Assembly (NCBI GenBank): GCA_022796475.1
Contig: JAAWIS010000004.1
Coordinates: 1-64,000, forward strand
Direction of reading: 5' to 3'
Source: Lachnospiraceae bacterium
GTDB lineage: Bacteria > Bacillota > Clostridia > Lachnospirales > Lachnospiraceae
DNA length: 64,000 nucleotides
A program made the translations under genes and the position numbers. Position 1 is the first letter of the stretch, and every line of letters starts with the position of its first letter. Shown here piece after piece: positions 43,016 to 52,193 of this stretch. The notes under the pieces are model-generated. The model saw only the letters and a list, made by a program, of their open reading frames with translations. It did no database searches and was not told the origin of the DNA.

Positions 43016-45286
43016 TTATTCCTCCTTAAGCTTCCTTCCGGTCTTTTTTTCAAAGATTTCCGAAACCCGCTGTTGAACTTCCGGCTCCATATACGGCAGA
43101 TATACTTCCAAATTATAAGGCTCCCCTATTTTTTCTTTCAGTAAATCACGAAGGGCAAAATTAGACTTGCGCAGCGTCAGATTAGGATTATAGAAGGGAT
43201 CCCCTTCAATTACAATCTCCGGCCAGTAGCCGATAAAACGGGCCACCTCCCGGTTAAACCGCTCTACTTTCTCCGGTGTATCTTCCAGCCCTCTGGATTT
43301 TGATTCATAGTGATACAAAAGGGCATAAGGGTTATATACCACTTTTTTATCCAGTGAGCGGATTTTTAAGCAGTAATCAATGTCATTAAAGGCCACTGCC
43401 AGCTCCTCACGGAATCCGCCCACCTGTTCAAACAGGCTTCGCTTGCTCATCATGCAGGCAGCCGTTACTGCACTGTAATCCTGGGCGCACATTGCCCGGT
43501 GAAAATAGCTGTTCTCAGCCTGATGCAGGCCAATAAATGTATGCCCGGCAATCCCTCCGAATCCGATTACAACTCCTGCATGCTGGATCGTATCATCCTG
43601 GTAAAGAAGCCTGGCTCCTACAGCTCCCACATCCTGGCGCATACAATATCCCAAAAGTTCCCGGATTGTATCTGGTTCAATCAATTCCACATCATTATTT
43701 AAAAACAGCAGATATTCTCCCTTTGAAAAACGGACGCCAAAATTATTGATTGCAGAAAAGTTAAACCCCTTCTCCCAGGTTACTACTTTGACATTGGAAC
43801 GCTTTTTCTGGAGGGCTTCATAATATCGAAAGGTTTCCGGATTTGTGCTGTTATTCTCTACTACAATTACTTCCAGATTTCCATAAGTGCCCTTATCCAG
43901 AAGAGATGAAAGGCAAAGTTCCAGATCCTCTTTATGATCCTTATTGGGAATAATCACAGATACGAAAGGTTCTTCCTCCAGCCGGAACCGGGTATGGTAA
44001 ATCCCAAAATCTACGCCTTTTTCCACAGAATCTACCGGTATGCCCATACGTTTGTAATGGGCTTTAATGGCTCTGGCACCTGCCTCAAAAGCATACATTT
44101 TACTTTCTGGATTGCTGGCTGTGGAATTTAAATGACAGCGCCAGTGATACAGCACCTTGGGAATATGGAAAATCTTTTGTGCATGTTCCGTACACCGGAA
44201 AATGAAATCGTAGTCCTGTGCCCCGTCAAAATCCTGATCAAATCCTCCTGCCTTTACTGCCAGCTCCCGTTTGACTACAAACAAATGGCAGATATAGTTC
44301 ACACTGGTTAATAAATCCGGGTTGAAATCCGGCTTAAAATGGGGATCAAATAAGGCTTGTCCGTCCATATCCAGTTTATCCTCATCTGAATAAAGCAGAT
44401 CAACCAGGGGATCCTGGTTAATCGCCTTTGCACATTCAAATAAGGCATTTTCTGTCAGCGTATCATCATGATCCGCCAGCACAATAAAATCCCCTCTGGC
44501 CATATCCATGGCGGCATTGGTGTTTCCGGCGATTTTCTTATTTTCCCCTAAAATTACGTATTTAAAACGGGAATCCTGCTGAACAAACCGCTTTAAGATC
44601 CGCTCCGTGCTTTCTCCTTTGGGGCTTCCGTCTGCGATGCAGACCTCCCAATTTCCATAAGTTTGATTCCGGATGGATTCCAAAAGCTCTTTTAAATACC
44701 GTTCCGGTGTTTTATAGACAGGTATTAAGATAGAAAACTTCGGCTCATATTCAAAAACCCATTCCCGCTGCTTCTCCAGTTCCTCTGCTTTTGGCCTGGT
44801 TAATTCATACCACTCCCCATAGTCATAATCATTATCCAGTCCCTGAAGCTTATGCTTTGATTTTAAAACCAAAGCCCTGAAGCCATTTTCTTTCCAGAAG
44901 TCCATCGCCACATGAACCGTTTCCATGTTCATTAAATCCTTTATCTTCTGAACCCGCTTATAAGCCACACTGGAACGCTTTTCAATTAATTCCTCATTGT
45001 ATTTAATACAGGCTTTCTTTCCCTCACAGCGGATAATCAGATAGTAATTTTTTCCTCTCTCATAGGGAAAGCGGATGTCAAAGCCAAAATCTTTATTGAT
45101 CACTTGTTTAAAATAAATCTGGCTTACGTCATCCCGCCTGGTGGAAACACACTGAAACGGTACTGGATGCCGCTTTTCGTCTTCAACAGAAAAAGCTGCC
45201 TCAGATTCCGGACGTTTGCCAAGAACCCAGCCATTTAAGGTAATGGAATTTTCCCGTATTCGAACTACATCGATTTTATACTTCAT
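43016..45286 (-). CDS. Two-domain family-2 glycosyltransferase
   Basis: 756 aa. The N-terminal about 180 residues lack a GT motif and look like a beta-rich accessory domain (SITLNGWVLGKRPESEAAFS). Two GT-A domains follow: about 188-420 (FSILIPVYKTPERYLKELLE, LADHDDTLTENAL) and about 435-700 (VSVIIPNKDHKEDLELCLSS, LFLNNDVELIEPD, FNDIDYCLKIRS). Such tandem enzymes can add two sugars or act as a polymerase of short repeats. Sixth gene of the operon as written here (after the GtrB-like gene), spaced 20 bp from it. Confidence 0.9.
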   Translation of the reverse strand: MKYKIDVVRIRENSITLNGWVLGKRPESEAAFSVEDEKRHPVPFQCVSTRRDDVSQIYFKQVINKDFGFDIRFPYERGKNYYLIIRCEGKKACIKYNEELIEKRSSVAYKRVQKIKDLMNMETVHVAMDFWKENGFRALVLKSKHKLQGLDNDYDYGEWYELTRPKAEELEKQREWVFEYEPKFSILIPVYKTPERYLKELLESIRNQTYGNWEVCIADGSPKGESTERILKRFVQQDSRFKYVILGENKKIAGNTNAAMDMARGDFIVLADHDDTLTENALFECAKAINQDPLVDLLYSDEDKLDMDGQALFDPHFKPDFNPDLLTSVNYICHLFVVKRELAVKAGGFDQDFDGAQDYDFIFRCTEHAQKIFHIPKVLYHWRCHLNSTASNPESKMYAFEAGARAIKAHYKRMGIPVDSVEKGVDFGIYHTRFRLEEEPFVSVIIPNKDHKEDLELCLSSLLDKGTYGNLEVIVVENNSTNPETFRYYEALQKKRSNVKVVTWEKGFNFSAINNFGVRFSKGEYLLFLNNDVELIEPDTIRELLGYCMRQDVGAVGARLLYQDDTIQHAGVVIGFGGIAGHTFIGLHQAENSYFHRAMCAQDYSAVTAACMMSKRSLFEQVGGFREELAVAFNDIDYCLKIRSLDKKVVYNPYALLYHYESKSRGLEDTPEKVERFNREVARFIGYWPEIVIEGDPFYNPNLTLRKSNFALRDLLKEKIGEPYNLEVYLPYMEPEVQQRVSEIFEKKTGRKLKEE

Positions 45287-45306
45287 ATGAAACCTCTATC
45301 CTCCTG

Positions 45307-46596
45307 TCAGCCTGCCGCGTTCTGGCCATTGGGCTTCCCTGTTTTCTGCCCTTCTGTTTTTGGGCTCTCCGGCTTCCCATTTTCCGGTTTTTTCCGTCTT
45401 CGCCTTGGTTTTGTATAGCTGCCTTTTTCCTTCATGGCCTCTGTACCCTTTTGCAAAACCTCTTTTTGCTGAATTTCTATTTGCCGGGCTGCTTTTTCTT
45501 GTAATTCATTTTGTTTCGTTCCTTTTTGCCCTGCTGTTTCTGCCCCTTCGTTTTGGCCTTCTGCTTTTCGTTTATTCTGCCCGGATTCCCCCTTTTCCAA
45601 CTTTCGGTCAGACGGGTCTTGTTTTCCCTGATTCTTCTTCCTTCTGGAATGAGAATTGCCGAAATTCAGCCGTTCCTCTTCCACAACTAAGGGGCGTTTC
45701 ATAATCCTTTGATTCATGCTCAGGATATATTCCCCAACCATGCCGATAAAAAAAATCTGTACAGAGCCTAAAAAACACATGCCGATCAGCAGCGGCGCCA
45801 TACCGGCTGCAAAGCGGTCCCAGTACAGCAGCTTCATAACCAGATAAATCAGCGCTACCAAAATACTGACTGCCGAACAGATACTTCCGAAAACCGTTGC
45901 AAGGCGCAATCCTGCCTTTGTATAAGATGTGATGCTCAGCATAGCTGCATCGTACAGCCGGTAAAAATTATTGCTGGTTTTTCCAGCTCTCCGGCGCGGC
46001 TGCTCATAGGGAATTTCTTTCCGTCTAAATCCCAGTTCTGCCACAATCCCCCGAAGAAACGGCGTCGGATCATTTAAATCCCTGAGAACCTGGATAAACT
46101 CTGCATCATACAGTCCAAATCCGGTAAACTGTTCAATCTGTTCCACATCGGAAAATTTCTTGATCATCTTGTAGTAACAGCCACGCAGCCAATACATCAA
46201 TCTGTTTTCCCGGCTGGAGCTTTTAATGCCAATGACAATTTTATATCCGTATTCCCACTCCAGTACATATTTAGGAATCATTTCCACCGGATCCTGAAAA
46301 TCTGCCGCCATCAATACGGTGCAGTCCCCTGTGCTCTGGAGCATGGCATAATACGGCGAATTAAACTGCCCGAAATTCTTGGCGTTAAAAATCCCTTTGA
46401 TATCCTTATCTTCCCCGCACAGACGGCGGATAATCGCCCTTGTTTGGTCAGAAGAATCATTGTCAATAAAAATAATTTCATACCGGTAATCCGGCAAATC
46501 TCGGCGGAATGTTTCTTTTATGGCAAGCGCTATGGCTTCCACATTTTCTTCTTCGTTATAGCATGGCACTACAACACTAACTGTTTTCATACTCAT
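45307..46596 (-). CDS. GtrB/DPMS-like glycosyltransferase with charged C-terminal tail
   Basis: 429 aa. The GT2 domain (VSVVVPCYNEEENVEAIALA, MAADFQDPVEMIP) is followed by two membrane helices (about 230-300), as in GtrB or DPMS enzymes that charge polyprenyl phosphate with a sugar. After residue about 310 comes an unusual 115-residue hydrophilic tail rich in Lys, Glu, Gln and Gly with little complexity, ending GQKTGKPNGQNAAG. The tail is in frame and uninterrupted. The gene starts 1 bp after the alcohol dehydrogenase stop. Confidence 0.88.
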   Translation of the reverse strand: MSMKTVSVVVPCYNEEENVEAIALAIKETFRRDLPDYRYEIIFIDNDSSDQTRAIIRRLCGEDKDIKGIFNAKNFGQFNSPYYAMLQSTGDCTVLMAADFQDPVEMIPKYVLEWEYGYKIVIGIKSSSRENRLMYWLRGCYYKMIKKFSDVEQIEQFTGFGLYDAEFIQVLRDLNDPTPFLRGIVAELGFRRKEIPYEQPRRRAGKTSNNFYRLYDAAMLSITSYTKAGLRLATVFGSICSAVSILVALIYLVMKLLYWDRFAAGMAPLLIGMCFLGSVQIFFIGMVGEYILSMNQRIMKRPLVVEEERLNFGNSHSRRKKNQGKQDPSDRKLEKGESGQNKRKAEGQNEGAETAGQKGTKQNELQEKAARQIEIQQKEVLQKGTEAMKEKGSYTKPRRRRKKPENGKPESPKTEGQKTGKPNGQNAAG

Positions 46597-46597
46597 T

Positions 46598-47665
46598 TCA
46601 CTCCCAATTTACTTGAACCATCACTTTTATCAGGCTTTGCGGCTTCTCCTTCATTAAATACAGTGCTTCTTCAATTTTGTCAAGTCCCTCCAACCGGTGT
46701 GTAATTAATTTTTCCGGATGGATTCGGCCATATTTTACCATTTCCATCATACGCTGGATACGGATGCGGCCGCCTTTTGCCAGTTCGGTGCGGATGGTTT
46801 TCCCTGCCATGCCGCGGCCCCCTGAAAATTTAGGGAAGGGAAGATTTCCGGTTCCGCCAAAATAATTAACATTAGAAACCGTACCAATCCCATAACGAAC
46901 CATATCCACAGCCTGGGAAAATGCTTCATCCTGGCCGCCGCAGATAATGACACTGTCTGCCCCCTGGCCCCCTGTCATAGCTTTGATCCGCTCCACAAGA
47001 TCCCCGTCCTTGTAGTTTACAATATCAGTAGCGCCAAATTCCTCTGCCAGCTTTACACAGACCGGCCGGCTTCCCACTGCAATAATCCTGGCCGCCCCAA
47101 GATGCTTTGCCCCTTCCACAGCCATCAGACCGATTGGCCCGATTCCCATTACCACTACTGTATCCCCAAACGAAATTTCTGCACATTCTGCCCCCGTAAA
47201 TCCGGTTGTTACCACGTCTACACACATAAGCGCCTGTTCCAGGGTTACTCCTTTAGGAATTTTTGCCAGGGTAGTGTCTGCATCTAAAATTCCGAACCGT
47301 TCTGCAAATACTCCTGGCTGGCTCCGTCCCAACTGATGGCCTGAAAAAGGCTGGCTGGCATGTCCAAAATTGTGTTCCTGAATCCCCAAATCTCTCCAAT
47401 TCGGAGTGATCGCCGGAACTGCTACGATCTCCCCTGGCGTAAAATCCCGTACATAAGAGCCTGCTTCCACTACCTGAGCCACACATTCATGACCTAATAC
47501 CAGGTTCGGTGCCTTTTTTGAGCCTCCGCCAAATACGGTGTGAACGTCGGACGAGCACGGTGCAATTGCCACAGGACGCAAAATCGCCCCATAAGGATTT
47601 AAAACCGGTTCCGGTGCATCATACCAGCCAACCCTGCCTGGTTCTATTAAAACGAATGCTTTCAT
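46598..47665 (-). CDS. Zinc-dependent medium-chain alcohol dehydrogenase, TbADH-like
   Basis: 355 aa. It resembles the NADP-dependent secondary alcohol dehydrogenases of Thermoanaerobacter and Clostridium: catalytic zinc ligands in APCSSDVHTVFGGG (Cys), LGHECV (His, Glu) and CVDVVTTGF (Asp). The nucleotide site VMGIGPIGLMAVEGAKHLGA is followed by VGSRPVCVKLA, a pattern that fits NADP(H). Its place inside a glycan operon suggests that it reduces or oxidises a carbonyl on a sugar intermediate rather than a free alcohol. That role is inferred. It lies 18 bp after the methyltransferase gene. Confidence 0.88.
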   Translation of the reverse strand: MKAFVLIEPGRVGWYDAPEPVLNPYGAILRPVAIAPCSSDVHTVFGGGSKKAPNLVLGHECVAQVVEAGSYVRDFTPGEIVAVPAITPNWRDLGIQEHNFGHASQPFSGHQLGRSQPGVFAERFGILDADTTLAKIPKGVTLEQALMCVDVVTTGFTGAECAEISFGDTVVVMGIGPIGLMAVEGAKHLGAARIIAVGSRPVCVKLAEEFGATDIVNYKDGDLVERIKAMTGGQGADSVIICGGQDEAFSQAVDMVRYGIGTVSNVNYFGGTGNLPFPKFSGGRGMAGKTIRTELAKGGRIRIQRMMEMVKYGRIHPEKLITHRLEGLDKIEEALYLMKEKPQSLIKVMVQVNWE

Positions 47666-47683
47666 AAAAATCGGTTCCTTTCC

Positions 47684-48874
47684 CTATAATTGTTCCAAAT
47701 GATCGCTTTGCATCGTCCAGATTCCCACATTTTCCCCAAACTGCTTTCGGATCACGCCTGCAATCTCCCTGGTATACCCAGGTGCTGCAATTAAAATCCG
47801 GTTCACTGGATGCTTCTGAAAATAGTCCGGCGATACTATCGGAAGATGGGAGGCAGGAGCATAACGCCCCTGCTTAAACGGAGCAGAATCTATCATATAC
47901 TCTGCCGTCTTTCCAAGGCAGGTGGTGGCAGCTAAGGTAAAACCTTGATGGCTGGCTCCCCACATAGCTAAAGTTTCCTTTCCTGCTTTCATGGAATCAG
48001 AAAAATCTTCCATTTCTTTTTTTATCTGCTCCCGGCCAGATGCCAGGGAAGATATATCAATTTTTTCAGGAATGATGTTTTCATATACCCTTCTGTTTCT
48101 TTTTCTCACAATCACAGAGCAGGTATCCCGGTTTACTACTGCCTCTTCCAGAACTTCAAATCCACGACGCTCCATAAGCGCCTTAAGGGTTTGAAAGCTG
48201 TAATACGCAATATGATCCCGGATTAATTCGTAATATCCGTCATATTTGAGAATATACTCCAGACTTGGAACGGTAATCAGACCGATTCCATCCTCTGCCA
48301 GGTTATGATAGATACAGTCCAGCATAACCCCAGGCTCTGGCTGATGCTCTAAAAAATTAAAAGAAAGGAACCCGTCATAGGGCCCCTGATCTCCTAAAAT
48401 AGTACCAGGAGTTTCCGGAAATCCCCAAATTACCTCAAGCCCCTTTTCCCTCGCCATCTTCACCAGCTCTTTTTTGTGTTCAATGCCGTAGGCTCTCACT
48501 GGAAATTCTGTCAAAACTGTTAAAAATTCCCCTTGCCCGCAGCCGGCCTCAATAATTTTTTTCCCTTCCAAATGATATGTTTCAATCAAATGCCGATACT
48601 GGCTGCGGCGAAGCTCAGCCATAGTAGTGGTGTACCCGCCTGCACGAATTACATCCCGGTAATAGTCCACTGGCTGGCAGTCAAACTGCACCAAACCGCA
48701 GGACTCACATTGATAAAGCTTCAATGCCATCCCCTCTTCGCCTTCCAGTTCATTTGCCGCCGGAATGTTTTGTGCTGAAGCAGGCATTCCTTCAAATTCC
48801 AGCAGCGCCTTCCCAGGAAGCCTCTGCCCGCACAGCAGGCAAGTATCCCTGGTATGTTTATCCTGTTCCATCAT
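47684..48874 (-). CDS. SAM-dependent C-methyltransferase-like protein with zinc domain
   Basis: 396 aa from the ATG at 48874, which has GGAGG five bases upstream; the ORF-track start at 48925 has none. The domains are an N-terminal Cys zinc site (CLLCGQRLPG ... CESCGLVQFD), a class I methyltransferase fold (IIEAGCGQGEFLTVL, FNFLEHQPEPGVMLD), and a C-terminal domain (LAMWGASHQGFTLAATT) typical of sugar 3-C-methyltransferases such as those of deoxysugar pathways. It probably acts on an NDP-ketosugar. Third gene of the operon. Confidence 0.82.
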   Translation of the reverse strand: MMEQDKHTRDTCLLCGQRLPGKALLEFEGMPASAQNIPAANELEGEEGMALKLYQCESCGLVQFDCQPVDYYRDVIRAGGYTTTMAELRRSQYRHLIETYHLEGKKIIEAGCGQGEFLTVLTEFPVRAYGIEHKKELVKMAREKGLEVIWGFPETPGTILGDQGPYDGFLSFNFLEHQPEPGVMLDCIYHNLAEDGIGLITVPSLEYILKYDGYYELIRDHIAYYSFQTLKALMERRGFEVLEEAVVNRDTCSVIVRKRNRRVYENIIPEKIDISSLASGREQIKKEMEDFSDSMKAGKETLAMWGASHQGFTLAATTCLGKTAEYMIDSAPFKQGRYAPASHLPIVSPDYFQKHPVNRILIAAPGYTREIAGVIRKQFGENVGIWTMQSDHLEQL

Positions 48875-48932
48875 TTCCTCCATTCTGCACTTGCAGGCAG
48901 CAAAAATTGGCGTTGGAACAACCATAAGAAAT

Positions 48933-49874
48933 TTACGATCGTTCCGACAACATACGGGAAATCCCTTCCTTAAATGAAATTTCCGGCTTCCATCCTGTCT
49001 TATTCTGTATTTTCGAAATATCCGGAATCAAATTAGCCGGTCCTTCTGCATTAGGCGGCAGTTTTCCGTAAGCAAAATCTCCCCCTCTGCCGCAAAGCTG
49101 GTGCATTTCTTCTACATACTGCCTTAGAGGGCGTGTCTGGTCCGGGGCACCTGCCAGATTGTAAATTCCATCCTTATCCAGTTTTCCCGGATAAAACATT
49201 AATGCTGCCAGCCCTTTCAGCAAATCATCCAGATACAAATAATTCCATAACTGAGTGCAAGCCCCCAGTTCCATATGCCCTCCGGCAAGGAAGGTTTCCA
49301 GGCAGGAATTGACCAAAGACCAGGAATGGTCCCCAGGCCCGTATACGCTGAAAATCCTGGCATGGACATATTCCATCTCTGATACCCCCTCCTGTTTCCA
49401 CCTCCTGCACAGTTCCCATGCTTTTTGATAAAATTCCCTCTTTGCAATCCCATATTGGGAAACAGGCCGGCATTCCTGCTCCTCTTTCATAAGTTCACGG
49501 CACTGCCCATACTCTGCCTGGGAACCACTGAATAAAAAGCGGCGGCAGCCTAAATCCCTGGCCGCTGTTAATGCCTTCAGAGAATCTTCCACATTTTTTT
49601 GCTGAATCTGCTGTTTGCTGCGGTTCATGCTTCCTGAACCATCCCAGCCAAAATGGAAAAACAACTGGCACTCATTTCCAATCTCTTTCGCCAGCCTGTT
49701 TAGCTCTTCCAGATCCATGGGAACAACTTCCAGATTTTCAGACTGTACGGCAAGTGCACTGCGATTTGCAGAATTCGGACGCACAATCCCATAAACGAAA
49801 TGTCCCTTATCAAGGAGCCATTTTACCAAAGCAGCCCCTAAAAAGCTGGTGGCCCCTGTCACTACGATCTTCAT
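48933..49874 (-). CDS. NAD(P)-dependent epimerase/dehydratase (extended SDR)
   Basis: 313 aa. The Rossmann motif is VTGATSFLGAALVKWLL. The catalytic residues are Ser in LFSGSQAEYG and Tyr-Lys in QYGIAKREFY. The length and the C-terminal ALMFYPGKLDKDGIYNLAGA segment fit nucleotide-sugar epimerases, reductases or dehydratases. Specific activity cannot be assigned. It lies 9 bp downstream of the TPP enzyme gene and was clearly co-transcribed with it. Confidence 0.88.
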   Translation of the reverse strand: MKIVVTGATSFLGAALVKWLLDKGHFVYGIVRPNSANRSALAVQSENLEVVPMDLEELNRLAKEIGNECQLFFHFGWDGSGSMNRSKQQIQQKNVEDSLKALTAARDLGCRRFLFSGSQAEYGQCRELMKEEQECRPVSQYGIAKREFYQKAWELCRRWKQEGVSEMEYVHARIFSVYGPGDHSWSLVNSCLETFLAGGHMELGACTQLWNYLYLDDLLKGLAALMFYPGKLDKDGIYNLAGAPDQTRPLRQYVEEMHQLCGRGGDFAYGKLPPNAEGPANLIPDISKIQNKTGWKPEISFKEGISRMLSERS

Positions 49875-49883
49875 TTCCTGCCC

Positions 49884-51869
49884 CTACTCCTTAATCCGCG
49901 CAATTATCATATTCTCATCCATCTCTTCTTCCGGCAAAAATGGAGCCAAATCTTCTAACGGAGGCGAGGTAATGGAGCCGTCCGGCATTTTCCTTGCGGA
50001 AGACTTTGGTTCAAAATTCTGCTCCGTACTTGCTATAATCTCACAGATAGCTGGTCCCTTGGTGTTTAAAGTTTTTTCAATTGCCTGTACCAACTGGCTG
50101 TTATGGCGGGCACAAACGTATGGATAGCCGTAAGCGCCGGCCAGCTTTTCCATAGAAGGAAAGCTTAAATCAGGTCCTTTCAAACCGCTGTCTGTACCAA
50201 CTCCCACCAATGCCCCGTCAAAGAAATTCCTCTGGCTCTGACGAATGGAATGATAGCCGTTATTATTTATCACAAAAATTTTAATCCCCATTTGATGGTG
50301 AATGATGGTCTGAAGTTCCTGAAGATTCATCTGAATGCTTCCATCCCCAGTCAGCAGGATAATATCCTGGCTGTTATCAGCCATATAAGCTCCTATGGCC
50401 GCCGGCAAATCGTAACCCATCGATGCAAAGGCAGAATTTGAAATAAACCGCTGCCCCTTTTTAATAATATAGGCATGGCCTCCCATTACGCAGGCAGAAC
50501 CATTGCCTACCACAGTAATCTGGCCCTCTGCCAGGCGGCTGCTTAATTCCTTTATCAGAGCATACGTATTTACTTCCTTATCATCACCCCAGGCTAAATG
50601 ACCCGGCTGAATGACAGGGTATTTTTCCCTCCACATCCTGCAGGTTTCCAGCCAGTTTCTTCCAGCCAGCCCTTGGCCGCCAGAAAACAGGGGGGTAGGA
50701 TAGCGTCCTTCTTTCTGCCCTTTTTCAAGGGTTTCTGTCAGCAGCTCCAAAAACTTGCGGGCATCTGCATGAATCCGAAGATCTGCATGAACAGAAGGCT
50801 TTTTAAGCTCTTCCTGGTCGATATCATTCACAATCACATACGCGTTTCTGGCCCATGTTTTATAGTTATATCCTACCTGCCGGATGCTAAGCCTGCTGCC
50901 AACGGAAAACACTAAATCGCTGTTTTGAACTGCAAAATTTCCGGGGCGATCTCCCATATTCCCGGGACGTCCGGCATAAAGAGGATGATCATCCCAAATA
51001 GCATCCTGAATATTCCATCCGGTAACGACCGGAATCCCCAAAAGCTGGATTGCCTTTAAAAATATTTCATGAGCCCCGGCAATCCGGATGCCATTCCCCA
51101 CATAAAATACAGGGCGCTTTGCCCCTTTAATATGCTCCAGCACCTGATTCACCACAGCCGGATCCGGATTTTCCGGAAGTATCTGCCTCTTTTCGCCACA
51201 GCCTGCCTGATCCTGCAAAATTTCTGCCTTTTCCCCGGCAGAAGCATCACCCTTCTCTTCTTTGCCTTCCGGCATTTTCCAGCCAGTTCCTCCCCTTTCA
51301 TAGTCTGCCGGATCAAAACCGGCCAATTGGCTGGTTTCCACATATGCTCCCTGAATATCCAGCGGAATATCCAGCCAGCATGGGCCTGGCCGCCCGGACT
51401 GGGACAGGTAAAGCGCCTTCTCCAGACAAAAGCGAATCCGTTTCGGATCAATCACCATCTCGCAATATTTGGTCATACAGGCTACTGCCTGGCAGATATC
51501 AAACTCCTGATCCCCCATAGAGCGGATTCCCACACCAGACCAGCGTGCCGTGGTATCATAACGCACCTGGCCAGATAGTATCAGCATAGGGATCGAGTCC
51601 AGCCATCCCCCTGCCACGCCTGTAATCGCATTAGTGCCTCCCGGGCCGGTGGTAACGCAAACTGCTGCAATCCGGTTGTGAATTCTGGCATAGCTGTCTG
51701 CTGCCATGGCACAGGCTTGTTCATGGTGCTGATAAATACAGGTAAGCCCTTCCTGATGGCCCAGCCCGTCATTCAAATGCATAGCCCCGCCTCCAGTAAC
51801 AGTAAACACGTGCAAAATTCCGGCCTCCACCAATTTTTCCGCAATATAATTCGATACTTTAATACGCAT
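49884..51869 (-). CDS. Thiamine diphosphate-dependent enzyme, acetolactate-synthase-like
   Basis: 661 aa from the ATG at 51869 (MRIKVSNYIAEKLVEAG), preceded by AGGAGG; the ORF-track start 29 codons earlier lacks a site. Three-domain TPP enzyme: catalytic Glu in YQHHEQACAMAADSYAR, GTNAITGVAGGWLDSIPM, and the TPP/metal motif GDGSIQMNLQELQTII with VINNNGY. It is about 100 residues longer than acetolactate synthase because of a charged insertion near 225-265. Located in a glycan operon next to an epimerase and a C-methyltransferase, it may transfer a two-carbon unit onto a sugar (YerE-like logic) or make an unusual acid. This is inference. First gene of the operon. Confidence 0.85.
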   Translation of the reverse strand: MRIKVSNYIAEKLVEAGILHVFTVTGGGAMHLNDGLGHQEGLTCIYQHHEQACAMAADSYARIHNRIAAVCVTTGPGGTNAITGVAGGWLDSIPMLILSGQVRYDTTARWSGVGIRSMGDQEFDICQAVACMTKYCEMVIDPKRIRFCLEKALYLSQSGRPGPCWLDIPLDIQGAYVETSQLAGFDPADYERGGTGWKMPEGKEEKGDASAGEKAEILQDQAGCGEKRQILPENPDPAVVNQVLEHIKGAKRPVFYVGNGIRIAGAHEIFLKAIQLLGIPVVTGWNIQDAIWDDHPLYAGRPGNMGDRPGNFAVQNSDLVFSVGSRLSIRQVGYNYKTWARNAYVIVNDIDQEELKKPSVHADLRIHADARKFLELLTETLEKGQKEGRYPTPLFSGGQGLAGRNWLETCRMWREKYPVIQPGHLAWGDDKEVNTYALIKELSSRLAEGQITVVGNGSACVMGGHAYIIKKGQRFISNSAFASMGYDLPAAIGAYMADNSQDIILLTGDGSIQMNLQELQTIIHHQMGIKIFVINNNGYHSIRQSQRNFFDGALVGVGTDSGLKGPDLSFPSMEKLAGAYGYPYVCARHNSQLVQAIEKTLNTKGPAICEIIASTEQNFEPKSSARKMPDGSITSPPLEDLAPFLPEEEMDENMIIARIKE

Positions 51870-52193
51870 CCTTTCGTTCCTCCTGTTATTTGCTGCCCAT
51901 TCCTGCCTGAAGCTCTCTTTGTACAGTTTACCATACTTCCTATAAAAAGCATACAAAATATTTTCTTACGTTACGTTCTGCCTGCAGCGCCATAAATAAC
52001 AGGGGTTTCCCCAGGGACTATCTTTCCCCTGATTTCTCCACTCCCTCCGTCCTCTTCCAGCCTTGGCGGCAGCTAGCAGTTCTGGAAACAACCTACACTA
52101 GAAATCCGGTTACAGGCAGGTTATAATCACAACCGTAATGCAACCATGGAATTTGGGCAGCCGCCCAACCACACAAAAAGGAGAGATTATATT
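51870..52193. other. Divergent intergenic region, glycan operon and cell-wall protein
   Basis: 324 bp. A -10 element TATAAT at 52122-52127 (+) probably belongs to the cell-wall repeat gene, but no good -35 is seen. A small perfect hairpin ttgggc/gcccaa (52153-52168) sits just upstream of its ribosome binding site. No convincing minus-strand promoter for the glycan operon was found. Confidence 0.5.
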
